A stretch of DNA of 64,000 nucleotides from Rotaria sp. Silwood1 (taxonomy: Eukaryota; Rotifera; Eurotatoria; Philodinida; Philodinidae), in the NCBI GenBank assembly GCA_905250075.1, contig CAJNOP010000408.1, positions 118,992-182,991 on the forward strand, written 5' to 3'. Position numbers and translations under genes: made by a program. Below the pieces are notes generated by a model. The model saw only the letters and a list, made by a program, of their open reading frames with translations. It did not search any database and had not been told where the DNA came from. Shown here piece after piece: positions 34,813 through 45,459 of the stretch (its first letter is position 1; the number at the start of each line of letters is the position of its first letter).

Positions 34813-37565
34813 GATGTGATAGATTTTATGAATAAATTACACTTTTTATTTTTGAATCGAATGAAATTTATTTTTTTTTCTTTTGACATAATTAATAAAA
34901 CATAAATTTTTTCACATATTCACAAATGAAACATAATCTAATATTTAAAATAAGTTTCTTATATAAATTATTTAAAATATTAATACGAGATAAAGATATT
35001 CGATAAATATTTCATTTTGTAAAAATTCAAATTGTATTTTTATCGCCATTCTATTAATATGGAGAAAAAAATCTGCATTGAAACTTCTCGTTGTTGTTTT
35101 TTATGTGCATTGAAACGATTTGTTTTTTTTTCTAAATGTCATTTTTTATAACAATAATGTATTATATTTCATAATTTCAAATTTTTTAGGTTATATATAT
35201 TTTAGAGATTTTCATATAAGCAATTTGTCAAAATTTATGGTTTAAACCATAATATTAAGAAGTATAATTTGCTTAAATGTAACAGATATGCTAAATAAAC
35301 ATATTATTTGAACATATCTATAGATTTTCAATTTCACCGATAATTTCTAAGGAGCTGAGATGTTATTTGAACAGATGATTAAATTTGATCTTGTCAAGTT
35401 CTGTTCACATGATAATTAGCATTTCACTGAAAATGAAGATGAATATTTCTATGAATATCCAAATAGTGACTTGAAATAAAATGGCAACATTTTCGTACAA
35501 ACTTCTTCTTTTTTTATCGTATTTTGTGAAAGGAATTTAATAGATTGTCTATGTTATTAGCCTTAGATCTCTAAATTATTGAAATAAGAAAGAAGCCTAT
35601 TAATCAAGAATAATCTATAGAGGAAAAAAAAATATTTTATTATTACGTTTGATTTAAGTGAAAACTTGTATATCAATAGAAAAATTTCCATTGATTTAAC
35701 ATATAGAAATACTGTAGAAATCATCAGCTAAAAATTTTTTATTGTTATAAAATTTAAAAAAAAAATTTATCCAAAATAGAATTCATAAATTGTTGAATGT
35801 TGTCATTAATTAATCAACGGTTTTAATTTAAAAAATATCGGAAATCTACCACCAAAGAAAACTGTTCTGGAATAAATATAGACGCCAATTGTTGTTTTAC
35901 CATAACTTCATAGTTGCTGCATTGCAAAAAAAAGTCCAATAATCTGTTTATATAGCGAACGCAAGCAAATATTTTTTTTTCTCATTTTGTCTTTTGTACT
36001 CACTTACGTCTTTTTTACATATAAAAGTTTTTTTTTTCTTCATAATTATATCTCTTAACTTGCAACAAATCTATAACAACATGGTATACTCGTAAGTAAA
36101 CAGTTTTTATTTTAGAAAGCAAAGTAATATTATTTCTATCGATCTTCGATATTTTACATGAAAGTTTGTTTTTTTTTCATTGTAAACTTTTTCATGAATA
36201 TATAGAAAAATTAAAGTATTATAGCTGAAATAAGTTGAAAATGGAATCATATTAAAGTAGTTTTTTCTCACCAAAACATAAAATTTACTCAAAAAAAGAC
36301 TTTCTTCAAGCTGTTTGACAAGTTTATATTGTTAATTCGAATATTTGAACAATTAAATTTTATTTAACTTTGTAATAAATTATCATTTCAACAGGAATTA
36401 TTGCAATTATCTTTCTCAATATATTTAATCATCATATTAAGCAACTATTATCACCAACTAATAGTTTCTTGTCAATACCATTCATATAAAAAGGTTATTT
36501 ACTTATAATTGGCCTCCTGTTATTGAGAATTTGAATTTAGATTTTCAACTAACATAAATCTTAATTAAGGTTTTTGATATGTTGAAAAATTTTCTTGATG
36601 AGTATTAAATTAGAAAAAGTTGAACTCAATTTATTTTTAATTTAAAATTCTTTCTATCAAGCTTAATTTTTTGAATTTTGTCGCAGCAAAGGAACAAATC
36701 GTAGGCGAAATTCATCGATATTTTAGAAAATATCTTTAAAATACTTGAACCTGTTTGCCCATTGATTGTAAGATTTGTTAAATGTGTCTAAGATACAATG
36801 GTACGTGATTGAATGAGTTTTGAAGGTTCTGGTCGAAAATTGTTGAATGAAATCGATCCATTATCATCGAAAAAATCCTATATTATATTTGACAAGAAAT
36901 TTCATTAATTTGCCAATTCTCTACCTCGATTTGTCTACTCTTCATTTTTTTTTCTACACGAACTTAATCCTTTTAATTAAATGAATTTATATTTTAATAT
37001 ACATTTTCATGCACAAGATGAAAGTGAACTTATTTAACATTGTATAACATATATACTTCAAATAAAAGATTGCTAATCGAATGATTTATATGTATCTAAA
37101 ATATCCATTGTTTGAACATCATTTTATCTTCTGTCGGATTCAAATTCACACTCATCTTCCTCCGTTCTCAATATCCAAATGTGTTTATTTAGAAAATCTT
37201 ATTAATGACATGTTACGTCTGATAAACATAGCAATAGTTGCGAAGTGTTCTATTTAAGACACACAAGTTCATTTGACAGATGAAACATTGTTAAATGTGA
37301 AGAAAGATGATATAGTTCACTCTATCCACAAATAGCTTATTACAATTCAGAGAACAATAATAACTATTAAGGGTTTTATGCATTTTGGAATCAGAAAAAA
37401 CATTTATTGAAAATTCTCTAATCTCTTATTTTCAATAATAAAGCCTATCCGGATCCGGATTTACTTTTTTAGACAGCAAAGCAACACCATCAATAGATGT
37501 TGTTGTCTTATTTAGGTGGACACAAAATTCAAATGAATGACTAATATCTATACTATGATCTATGC
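34813..37565. other. gene-free, extremely AT-rich stretch
   Basis: Long A and T runs and no supported gene, splice pattern or repeat family across about 2.7 kb. Confidence 0.45.
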
Positions 37566-37597
37566 GAGATTCTCAAGGGGGAAACACCGTACTTTTG

Positions 37598-37710
37598 TAC
37601 TTTAAAGTACCTTCAAGTACTTTAAAGTACTTCAAAGTACTTTAAAGTACTTTGAAGTACATTAAAGTAGTTTAAAGTACCTTAAAAGTACATTAAAGTA
37701 TCTTAAAGTT
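37598..37710. repeat. GTACTTTAAA palindromic satellite, left arm
   Basis: Repeats of GTACTTTAAAGTAC with CTTCAA or ATTAAA joints, each unit itself a palindrome. The counterpart of the arrays at 40255-40370 and 40775-41090. Confidence 0.88.
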
Positions 37711-38279
37711 GGGATGTCATTTTCCTGCTGATTTAATATAAATTTCAATTATGAGTAATTAATATTAAATTTCACTCGTTTGCTTTTTATAATTCATTAG
37801 ATACAAATTAAATTATACTATTTTTTTACAAGGTACCTAGGGGTATTTTCTATAACTTTTCATGTGCTATCTAGGGGCAGCCTTCATATCTCTTTGAAGA
37901 CTATTCAAGGGTAATCCTCATGACTCTTCAAGGCCTATACCAGAAGAGAATCCATAGGTCCTCAAGGCCTACACTATAGAGGTACTCTTAGATCCTCAAG
38001 CCCTATGCTATTAGGGAACCCTTAGGCCCTCACATGCTATACTATAGGGATACCCTTAGTCCTTAACAGCCATACTATAAGGGAACCCTTAGTAGGGATG
38101 CAACGGCGACGATCATTCACCGGTATACCGTCATCCTTTCACCGGTCCAAACCGCTAACCGTAGGTACGGTTACCGCTCTAACTACGATAACCGTAGGTA
38201 CGGTTATCGGCCCATCTACAATAGCAGTAGGTACGGGTACCGGTCTAACTAAGATAACAGTAAGTACGGTTATCAATGC

Positions 38280-39110
38280 AAGCACGTTTTCACGAAGGAA
38301 AGAGTTTTTTAAGAAAATAACGACTTTTTATAAAGGTTGACGAAAGTAAATCGGGGTCGAAGAATCCGAATCTGAACTTAGTTTTTCGATCTGAGTTTTC
38401 ATTGGTCAGAAAATGGACCAATCACAAACGAGATTTTTTATTTTGAGGCTTTTCGACCTTTTGATAAAACTTTGCAAAACGTTATCGATATCCAGGAATT
38501 TGAATATGAAGTCTTTTTTTCGATCTGAGCTTTCATTGGTTAGAAAATGGACCAATCGGAAATGCGCTTTTTTATATTAAGGCTTTTCGACCTTTTGATA
38601 AAACTTTGCAATATGTTATCGATATCCAGGGATCCAAATCTGAAGTCAGTTATGCTGTCTGAGCTTTCATTAGTCAGAAAATAGACCAATCAGAAACCAG
38701 CTTTTTTCCCTCGACTGAAGGGACGGTGATATGAAATAAATAAAGCTTGACGGACTCATAGGGAACGCCGAAAATATTTAATTGGCTGAACTGCCTGCCT
38801 GAAGAAACTTCATATATATTTGATATTATGGAGATTATCCGGCCTATAATCACGCAAACGCATCTGAATGCGTTACTATCCCAATGACTGCGAGGTCACA
38901 AGCTCATTTTATTTCATATGATCCTCCCTCCAGTGGAGGGAAAAAAGCTCGTTTCCGATTGGTCCATTTTCTGACCAATGGAAGCACAGATCGAAAAACT
39001 AACTTCAGATTCGGATTCTTCGACCCCGATTTACTTTCGTGAACCTTTATAAAGAGTCATTATTTTCTTAAAAAACTCTTTCCTTCGTGAAAACGGGCTC
39101 GGACTGATAG
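38280..39110. repeat. central inverted copies of the dispersed 110-bp repeat
   Basis: The left side (38280-38745) has three units with GACCAATCAGAAA-type and TTTATAAAGGTTGACGAAAG motifs. The right side (38905-39110) has one inverted unit. Between them, at about 38746-38900, is the unique loop. The units match those at 500-1830. Confidence 0.8.
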
Positions 39111-39137
39111 CCGTACTTACTGTTATCTTAGTTAGAA

Positions 39138-39329
39138 CCAAGGGGGAAAAGGCATACTTCTGTACCTCTGAAGTACGCAGAAGTACAGAAGTACCGAGAA
39201 GTCTCAAGGAGTACCGAGAAGTTCCAAGAAGTATCAAACAGTACCAAGAAGTATCAAGAAGTACCAAGAAGTACCGAGAAGTACGGAGAAGTACGAAGAA
39301 GTACAAGAAGTATGCCCTTTCCCCCTTGG
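39138..39329. mobile_element. nested small foldback of the same family
   Basis: About 190 bp with inverted ends CAAGGGGGAAAAGGCATACT and AGTATGCCCTTTCCCCCTTG around repeats of GTACCAAGAA and GTACCGAGAA. The flanks GTTAGAAC (39131-39138) and GTTAGACC (39329-39336) are an 8-bp duplication with one mismatch, overlapping the ends by a base. The opposite arm of the large foldback (about 38249-38262) carries the uninserted sequence, which proves a late insertion. Confidence 0.82.
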
Positions 39330-39384
39330 TTAGACCGGTAACCGTACCTACGGCTATCGTCATCGTTGCACCCCTAACCCTTAG

Positions 39385-40070
39385 GTCCTCAAACCCTATA
39401 CTACAGAGTTACCCTTAGATCTTCAGAACCTATACTATAACGATAGCCTCAGATCCTCAAGTGCTATACTATAGGTTACAGTAAATGCCTTGTGGACCTC
39501 AGGGTATCCATATAGTACAGCTGCTGACGACCTAAGGGTACCTTTATAATATAGCACTTGAGGGTATAAGGGTATCCATGTAGTGTATCACGTGAGGACT
39601 AAGGATTCCTTTATAGTATAGGTCTTGAGGACCTAAAGGTACCTCTGTAGTATGGGCCTTGAGGAGCTAAGGGTTCCCTTATAGTATAGCATTTGAGGAT
39701 CTAAGGATTCCCTTATAGTATAGGCTTTGAGGACCTAAGGGTATCCTTATAGTATAGCACTTGAGGACCTAAGGGTATTTCTATACTATAGGCTGTGAGA
39801 ACCTAGGAATATCCCTATAGTATAGCTTGTGAGGACCTATGGATTCCCTTATAGTATAGACCTTGGGGACCTAAGGTACCGTTATAGTATAGCTGTTGAG
39901 GATCTAAGGGACACCTGTACTATAGCACTTGAGGACGTAAGGGTACCCCTATACAATAGGGTATAATGACCTAAGGTTCCCCTATAAGGTAGAACTTGAA
40001 GACCTACAAGTACCTCCGGAAACATAGGATGTGAGGCCCTAGGGGCAGTTCTATAGGATAGGTATTCGAG
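39385..40070. repeat. tandem repeat, about 33-40 bp, of the right arm
   Basis: About 16-20 diverged units of GGACCTAAGGGTACCCTTAT plus AGTATAGCACTTGA. Inverted copies, fewer in number, are at about 37930-38095 in the left arm. Confidence 0.8.
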
Positions 40071-40139
40071 AAGGAACAAAAAAATGACGCGTAAATGAAA
40101 ATGGAAGAACCGCAAACTTTCTGTTACTAGTTACTTGGT

Positions 40140-40790
40140 AATGGTAACTCCCCCTACCCCTAGATAGCCGTTGAAGAGTTATGAAGACTACCCGTAGATA
40201 GGCCTTGAAGAGTTATGAAGACTACTCGTGGATAGGCCTTGATGTATATAAGCACATTGAAGTATCTTAAAGTAGCTTGAAGTATATCAAAGCACAATAA
40301 AGTACTTTGAAGTACATTAAAGTACTTCAAAGTACCTTAAAGTACTTTAAAGTACAAAGTACGGTGTTTCCCCCTTGGCATTACCTCGAATAGGCCTTGA
40401 AGAGATAATAAGAGTGCCCCTAGATAGCCCTTGAAGAAATATCAACACTACCCCTGGACAAGCCCTGAAGAAATATCAATCGTGCCCCTACATTGTCCTT
40501 GAAGAGTTATGAACACTACTTGCGGATGGCCTTTGAAGAGTTACAAAGACTATCCCCAGATAGGCCTGAAAGAGTTATGAAGATTACCTCGAGATAGGCC
40601 TGGAAAAGATATTAAGAATACTCCGAGATAGCCCTTGAAGAAATATGAACACTACCCTTGGATAGGTCTTGAAGATTCATAGAGACTGTCCCTAGATAGC
40701 GCTTGAGCAAATGTAGAGAGTACCCTAGACAACCCTTAAAGAGTTATAGAGAGTACCGTTAAATATGCCTTGAACTATATAAGTACATTA
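40140..40790. repeat. tandem repeat, about 40 bp, of the right arm
   Basis: Diverged units of GAAGAGTTATGAAGACTACC plus CCTAGATAGGCCTT, interrupted at about 40250-40378 by a GTACTTTAAA array that ends in GGTGTTTCCCCCTTGG. That is an extra right terminus without a matching left one. Inverted counterparts lie at about 37835-37930. Confidence 0.75.
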
Positions 40791-41103
40791 AAGTAGTTTA
40801 AAGTACTTTAAAGTACTTCAAAGTACTNNNNNNNNNNNNNNNNNNNNNNNNNNNNNNNNNNNNNNNNNNNNNNNNNNNNNNNNNNNNNNNNNNNNNNNNN
40901 NNNNNNNNNNNNNNNNNNNNNNNNNNNAAAGTACTTTAAAGTACATTAAAGTACTTCAAAGTACTTTAAAGTACATTAAAGTACTTCAAAGTACTTTAAA
41001 GTACCTCAAAGTACTTTAAAGTACCTCAAAGTACCTCAAAGTACTTTAAAGTACCTCAAAGTACCTCAAAGTACTTTAAAGTACAAAGTACGGTGTTTCC
41101 CCC
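40790..41103. repeat. GTACTTTAAA palindromic satellite, right arm (contains gap)
   Basis: GTACTTTAAAGTAC units with TTCAAA and CTCAAA joints on both sides of the N run. The assembly probably broke here because the array is highly self-complementary. Confidence 0.9.
40828..40927. other. assembly gap (100 N)
   Basis: Exactly 100 N within the palindromic satellite. The true array length is unknown. Confidence 0.99.
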
Positions 41104-41296
41104 TTGGAGATTCTGCTGCATTAGGATATCTTTTGTGGAACTCACATATGCGTTCGAAGAAATTAGTCAGTTTAAAATTCTCAATCAAAATTGAAATCGT
41201 CAAAATTCTGAGCTTCTTCTATATCGAGAGACACCTGATAAATAATTAACATAGCTTTGAGGACATATGTATGTGGATTAAACATATCGGTTCTTG

Positions 41297-41388
41297 AGGG
41301 TGTGGGTGTGGGTGGGTGTAGGTGTGGATTTGTGGGTGTGGGAGTTAGCTTTTTCAATAACCCACACCCACGCCCACACCCACACCCT
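41297..41388. repeat. TGTGGG foldback
   Basis: AGGGTGTGGGTGTGGGTGGG and related units, an 18-base spacer (AGTTAGCTTTTTCAATAA), then CCCACACCCACGCCCACACC ending CACACCCT. No target duplication. It lies about 190 bp beyond the large foldback. Confidence 0.9.
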
Positions 41389-41533
41389 AAGTTACACATG
41401 TTGTGTTTATCAAGTGGTGCACTGACAAGATTTTTATTAGCTGTTCAATACGTGCAGTACAAGTAGAGAAATAAAAACTCTGTGCGAGCAGTCGATTCTC
41501 GAACATATTTCAGCTTATCTTTGCATCTCTTAA

Positions 41534-42419
41534 GGCATCTCCCCCCTTCTCCAAAAAGTCGATTTTCGTCAAAAAAATGGATTTTGAGATAAACACATGG
41601 GCATGATGCTTGAGTTGTCTACTTTACAAATCCGTAAAGATATTATTGAATCTCTAAGTTTTTTATGGGATTTTCGTAAAAAAACTTAAGTTAGTTGTAA
41701 CTATTATTACTTATATAGACCCAAAACAAATGACTAGTTGATTTTTTCATTATATATTCATTTTATTTCAAAACAAACACGATACATCGCGACAATCATA
41801 GTGCAATGCACTGTGACGTGTATCTACCATTGGCATGCAATTCTTGCATTTTTAGATTAGTAGCAGATAATATTCACAAAAAAAACTTGTTTATCGTTTT
41901 TCTCAAAACCGAGTTTTTTTGCAAAATATCAATCTCTGAACAAATTTTTCTTCACTATAGTTTATTCTATTAAACTGCGGTTTTTTTTAATTTGATAGAT
42001 AGGTATATCCTTCTTCAGATGACGAGAAGGAATTTTTTATTACACTCTCAATCTATGAGCAATCAGGTATTTTATGAAAAATCCTACATAGGATTTTCAG
42101 AACTTGAAAGTTTTGGGGATCCTACCAAAGAAAAAAAATCAAAATTAAAAAAATCCTTTCCCTCATCTGAAGCCCTAAGGAGTTCTCTTTCAAATGAGAC
42201 CAGCCCGAGCGCTCCATCTCGAAGTGTATTGAAAAAATCCTTGTACGCGTGGGACCTTCATTTTGCCCCTTGGTACCTGTATATCTCCCGAACGGAAAGG
42301 GCTAGAGTCATGAATTTTTTTTTTTACACTTGTATCTTTATGGTTCGAGCATCTGTAGAAAGTTTCATGAAGATTCCATGCACCATGTTGAAAATCGATT
42401 TTGGAGGAGGGGGGATGCC
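41534..42419. mobile_element. TTAA-flanked MITE, family A copy 2
   Basis: TTAA at 41530-41533 and 42420-42423. The ends GGCATCTCCCCCCTTCTCC and, reversed, GGCATCCCCCCTCCTCC continue into CAAAAnnTCGATTTT. They match the element at 3936-4651. The 143-codon frame at 41992-42423 runs into the right end and shows no known domain, so I treat it as chance. Confidence 0.68.
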
Positions 42420-42423
42420 TTAA

Positions 42424-45400
42424 ACTAATCGATGAGAAGAAAATAGAGTGACTTCTATATTGGCTATCAGTTTACGAGTAGCAAGAGCTGATGAAGGCTT
42501 AAAGTTCTTCATATACACTTCGTTGCTTCATACTATCAGATGTACTTGCAACTTTTTCATACATAGGGACCACTTTATCTGAAGATGTATGGTAGCATGA
42601 AAATAAGGTCAAAATCTCAGAGATAGTAAATAGTCACGTCTTGTTTGAAATATTTTGATTCACCTCATGAAGAATTTGACTGAAGGAAGTGATTTGTGAC
42701 TGTATCATCGTTAGAATTGATATTTGAAGCATTCATTCTAGGATTTTGAATAGTAAGAATATACAATACCATTCATAATCTGATCCTTTCCTTTGTCGTA
42801 TCATTCTTAGTTGCACTTTTCTTTCTCCTACATACTTATAATGAATGATCTTATTTTGGAACAGCTTTTTTTACATATACAAATGTCCACATGATTAAAT
42901 ACGTACGAAAAGAAAGGTGACTTCATCGTGATTGAATATTGTATATTGATGTTTTTTCTGTGCACTTTCATTCGTATGAAATAGAAGGGAAGGTCACACA
43001 TGGGCAATAATAAATTGTATGTATTACTAACTAGTCTTTCTTGTTCTGTACTTTTTTTTTATTGATGAGACTCATTTCTTTTTCTTTTTTTTTCCTTTTC
43101 CTAGGAGGCTGTCGTCTTGCGTGCACCCATTTTTTAATGATAATGCTAGCAATAACAAAATAATGATGTAGTAACATAATCGAAACGACAGCATAGAAGT
43201 CAATACTATGCTACAAGTTATAAAGACACGTTTATTTTTTTAAATATTCATATATTTTTCGACATACACTATTTATTCTTCATTTTAATGATATAGTTAC
43301 GAACCATTTCGATATTTGAGCGTCAATTAAATATGCAGGTAATGTTAACGAGCAAAAAATGAATTACTATTCATGAATGACTTGCGTTGTTCATCGTGCT
43401 ATTCTTTGATTTTATTGGTATTGTTAGAAAAAATTCAAATTTCTTTCAGCTGATTTAGATGAACTTCTTACTCATGGTCATCTCAAAAAGCTCTCCGAAT
43501 TTCTTAGCATACCATTAGGTTTGTATGGTGACTTCTTCGAGTAAAATAATTCGTTGATTGAAAACAACAGAAGATTGATATCATGCATATGTATGAAGCG
43601 TCATTCACTCCTAAGCGAAAATATTTTTTTCATTGTTTTCACGCAAAAAAAAACATTCCGAGCTGCACTGACTCATCAGATATATTTAACAAAAACTTCA
43701 TCTCTTGAGTTCTTTTTTTTGTTTGAAGTACGTTTTCACTAAACGTTCACATCATTGTAAAGAAAAGTACATAATGATCAATGCTCATTATATGCTTATC
43801 ACTATTGTATAAATCCTTTTTTGAATATGTGAAGACAGCAAATTTGTATCTAAAAAATTTATCTTTGTATGTTTCAAAGATAACCATAGAATCATAAGCC
43901 CTTCATCTGAGCAGTTAATTTAATACATATATCTAAAAGAGTTCATGAATATAAAAGATTAGACAAAAGTATGTAAATTCCTAACGGGTTACAAACTCCT
44001 ATCATGTTTGATTGAACAAAATGGGTTTATGTAATGTTAATAAACAGAAAGTAAATTATGCTATAACTATGTTTTACAATAACACAATGGTGTTTATATG
44101 ATTCGAGAAGCGATAGAATTTTTTTTGTTTTACTTATACATCAAATCCTCGATGATCTGAAACGGCCTAGTGTTCATTTTACAACAATTCATAGTCTATA
44201 CTATCATCAGAGACAATTTTAGGTTGCTTCATCAAATGTATACAATTCCTGTTGTCAAAGCAAATAAAGTATGCCGCTTTCATTCTGTAACTGTTACACA
44301 AAATTTCTTGGGAAATCTTAGGCGTCATTTTTGAAGGAAAATTTATCTTCATCATACTCCATTCGAAAAAGTAAATTGGTATTCTATTTTCTTTAAGTTT
44401 TTATAGCTAGTATTTCAACATACGACGGCAAAAAATAAATAGTCGTATGTCCGACTATGTGGTGTACGTTAAGGATGGCCAAGTCGACTTGTAATCATTG
44501 AATACTTATTCAAATCTACTTTTTTGATCCAGTTTTTCGTAACTTTTTAAATTATCTATAAAATGTTACGACTGAAGAAACTTGTCATTACAGTGTCTTG
44601 TTTTTTTCGGAAATTCTGATGTGAATCATAAAAAACGACACTTTTTTAAGAAAAACCTGAAGACAACTACAAATTAAAGTAGGTATTTTACAAAGTACAA
44701 CTTACTCTTTCAAGTGATATATGACAAAAATAAGTTTTTATTCAAACTGAATCCCAAGATTCCCAAAAAAAGATAATCTTCGGGTAATTATTAAAGAATA
44801 AAAAAGAACATACATTGATTGTATTAGCAATAAGAACTGCATAGATGTGATGAAGCGACGTACAATTTTCTATGGTGATACTATAGATTATGAGTCGTAA
44901 TATGACGAAAACTAAAAAGTTCTCGATCATCAAAGTTTTGATACATGAGTAAAGCAAAAATTTTTACTTACTTCTTAAATTATGAATTATATAAGTAGAC
45001 ATTGTATGTCACTAACAATAGTACAGATATTTAACTTTTCTATTCTAGTAGATTCGTCTTCTGAAAGATACGTTAATTGTGTCTTGATCTTGGAGTTAAT
45101 TGAAAAGTGAAAGGAATTTACGGACAATTTTCACCATCTACCATGTTTGTCCGGTACTTTGCAGTAAACAAAGACAATATAATATTTCTTGTCATATGTG
45201 AGAGTTATTATAGAATGTATCGAACAAATAATGCTCTTCTAAGTCTTGCAATCATTTTCGATCATATGACTAGTTCTTAAATGAATTCTAGTAAAATAAA
45301 ATTTGAATGATTAAGATTTGTTTTTCAAACGAAAATTCAATGGTAAATGATTGTGTAGCACTAAACGGATCCCGTGGAAAATCTTAATTTTTAGATTTTA

Positions 45401-45459
45401 AGACAGAGTCAACATCTCCTAAGCTATTATTTATCTTGAAGTAAACCACGAAAACAAAC
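42424..45459. other. mostly gene-free stretch, one possible terminal exon
   Basis: A possible last exon lies at 43450-43544 (+). A TTTCTTTCAG acceptor is followed by 31 codons including ELLTHGHLKKLSEFLSIPLG and a stop. I cannot identify a preceding exon or a family. Nothing else is supported. Confidence 0.3.

Larger units (their letters stand above)
37574..41106. mobile_element. 3.5-kb layered foldback element with 8-bp target duplication
   Basis: The ends are CAAGGGGGAAACACCGTACT on the left and its inverted form CGGTGTTTCCCCCTTG on the right. A perfect 8-bp duplication, GAGATTCT, flanks them (37566-37573 and 41107-41114), which suggests a hAT-type mover. Inward from each end the arms show matching layers: a GTACTTTAAA satellite; repeats with GAAGAGTTATGAAGACTA and AGGCCTTGAAG; repeats with CTAAGGGTACCCTTATAGTA; ACCGTAGGTACGGTTA units; then the dispersed repeat also found at 500-1830. 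The arms meet near 38750-38900. The right arm is longer and holds a gap and a nested relative. No protein-coding gene is seen. Confidence 0.8.

Noticed and set aside
41992-42423. 143-codon open frame
   Set aside because: It lies inside, and runs into the end of, a TTAA-flanked MITE, and its sequence is compositionally odd with no known domain.
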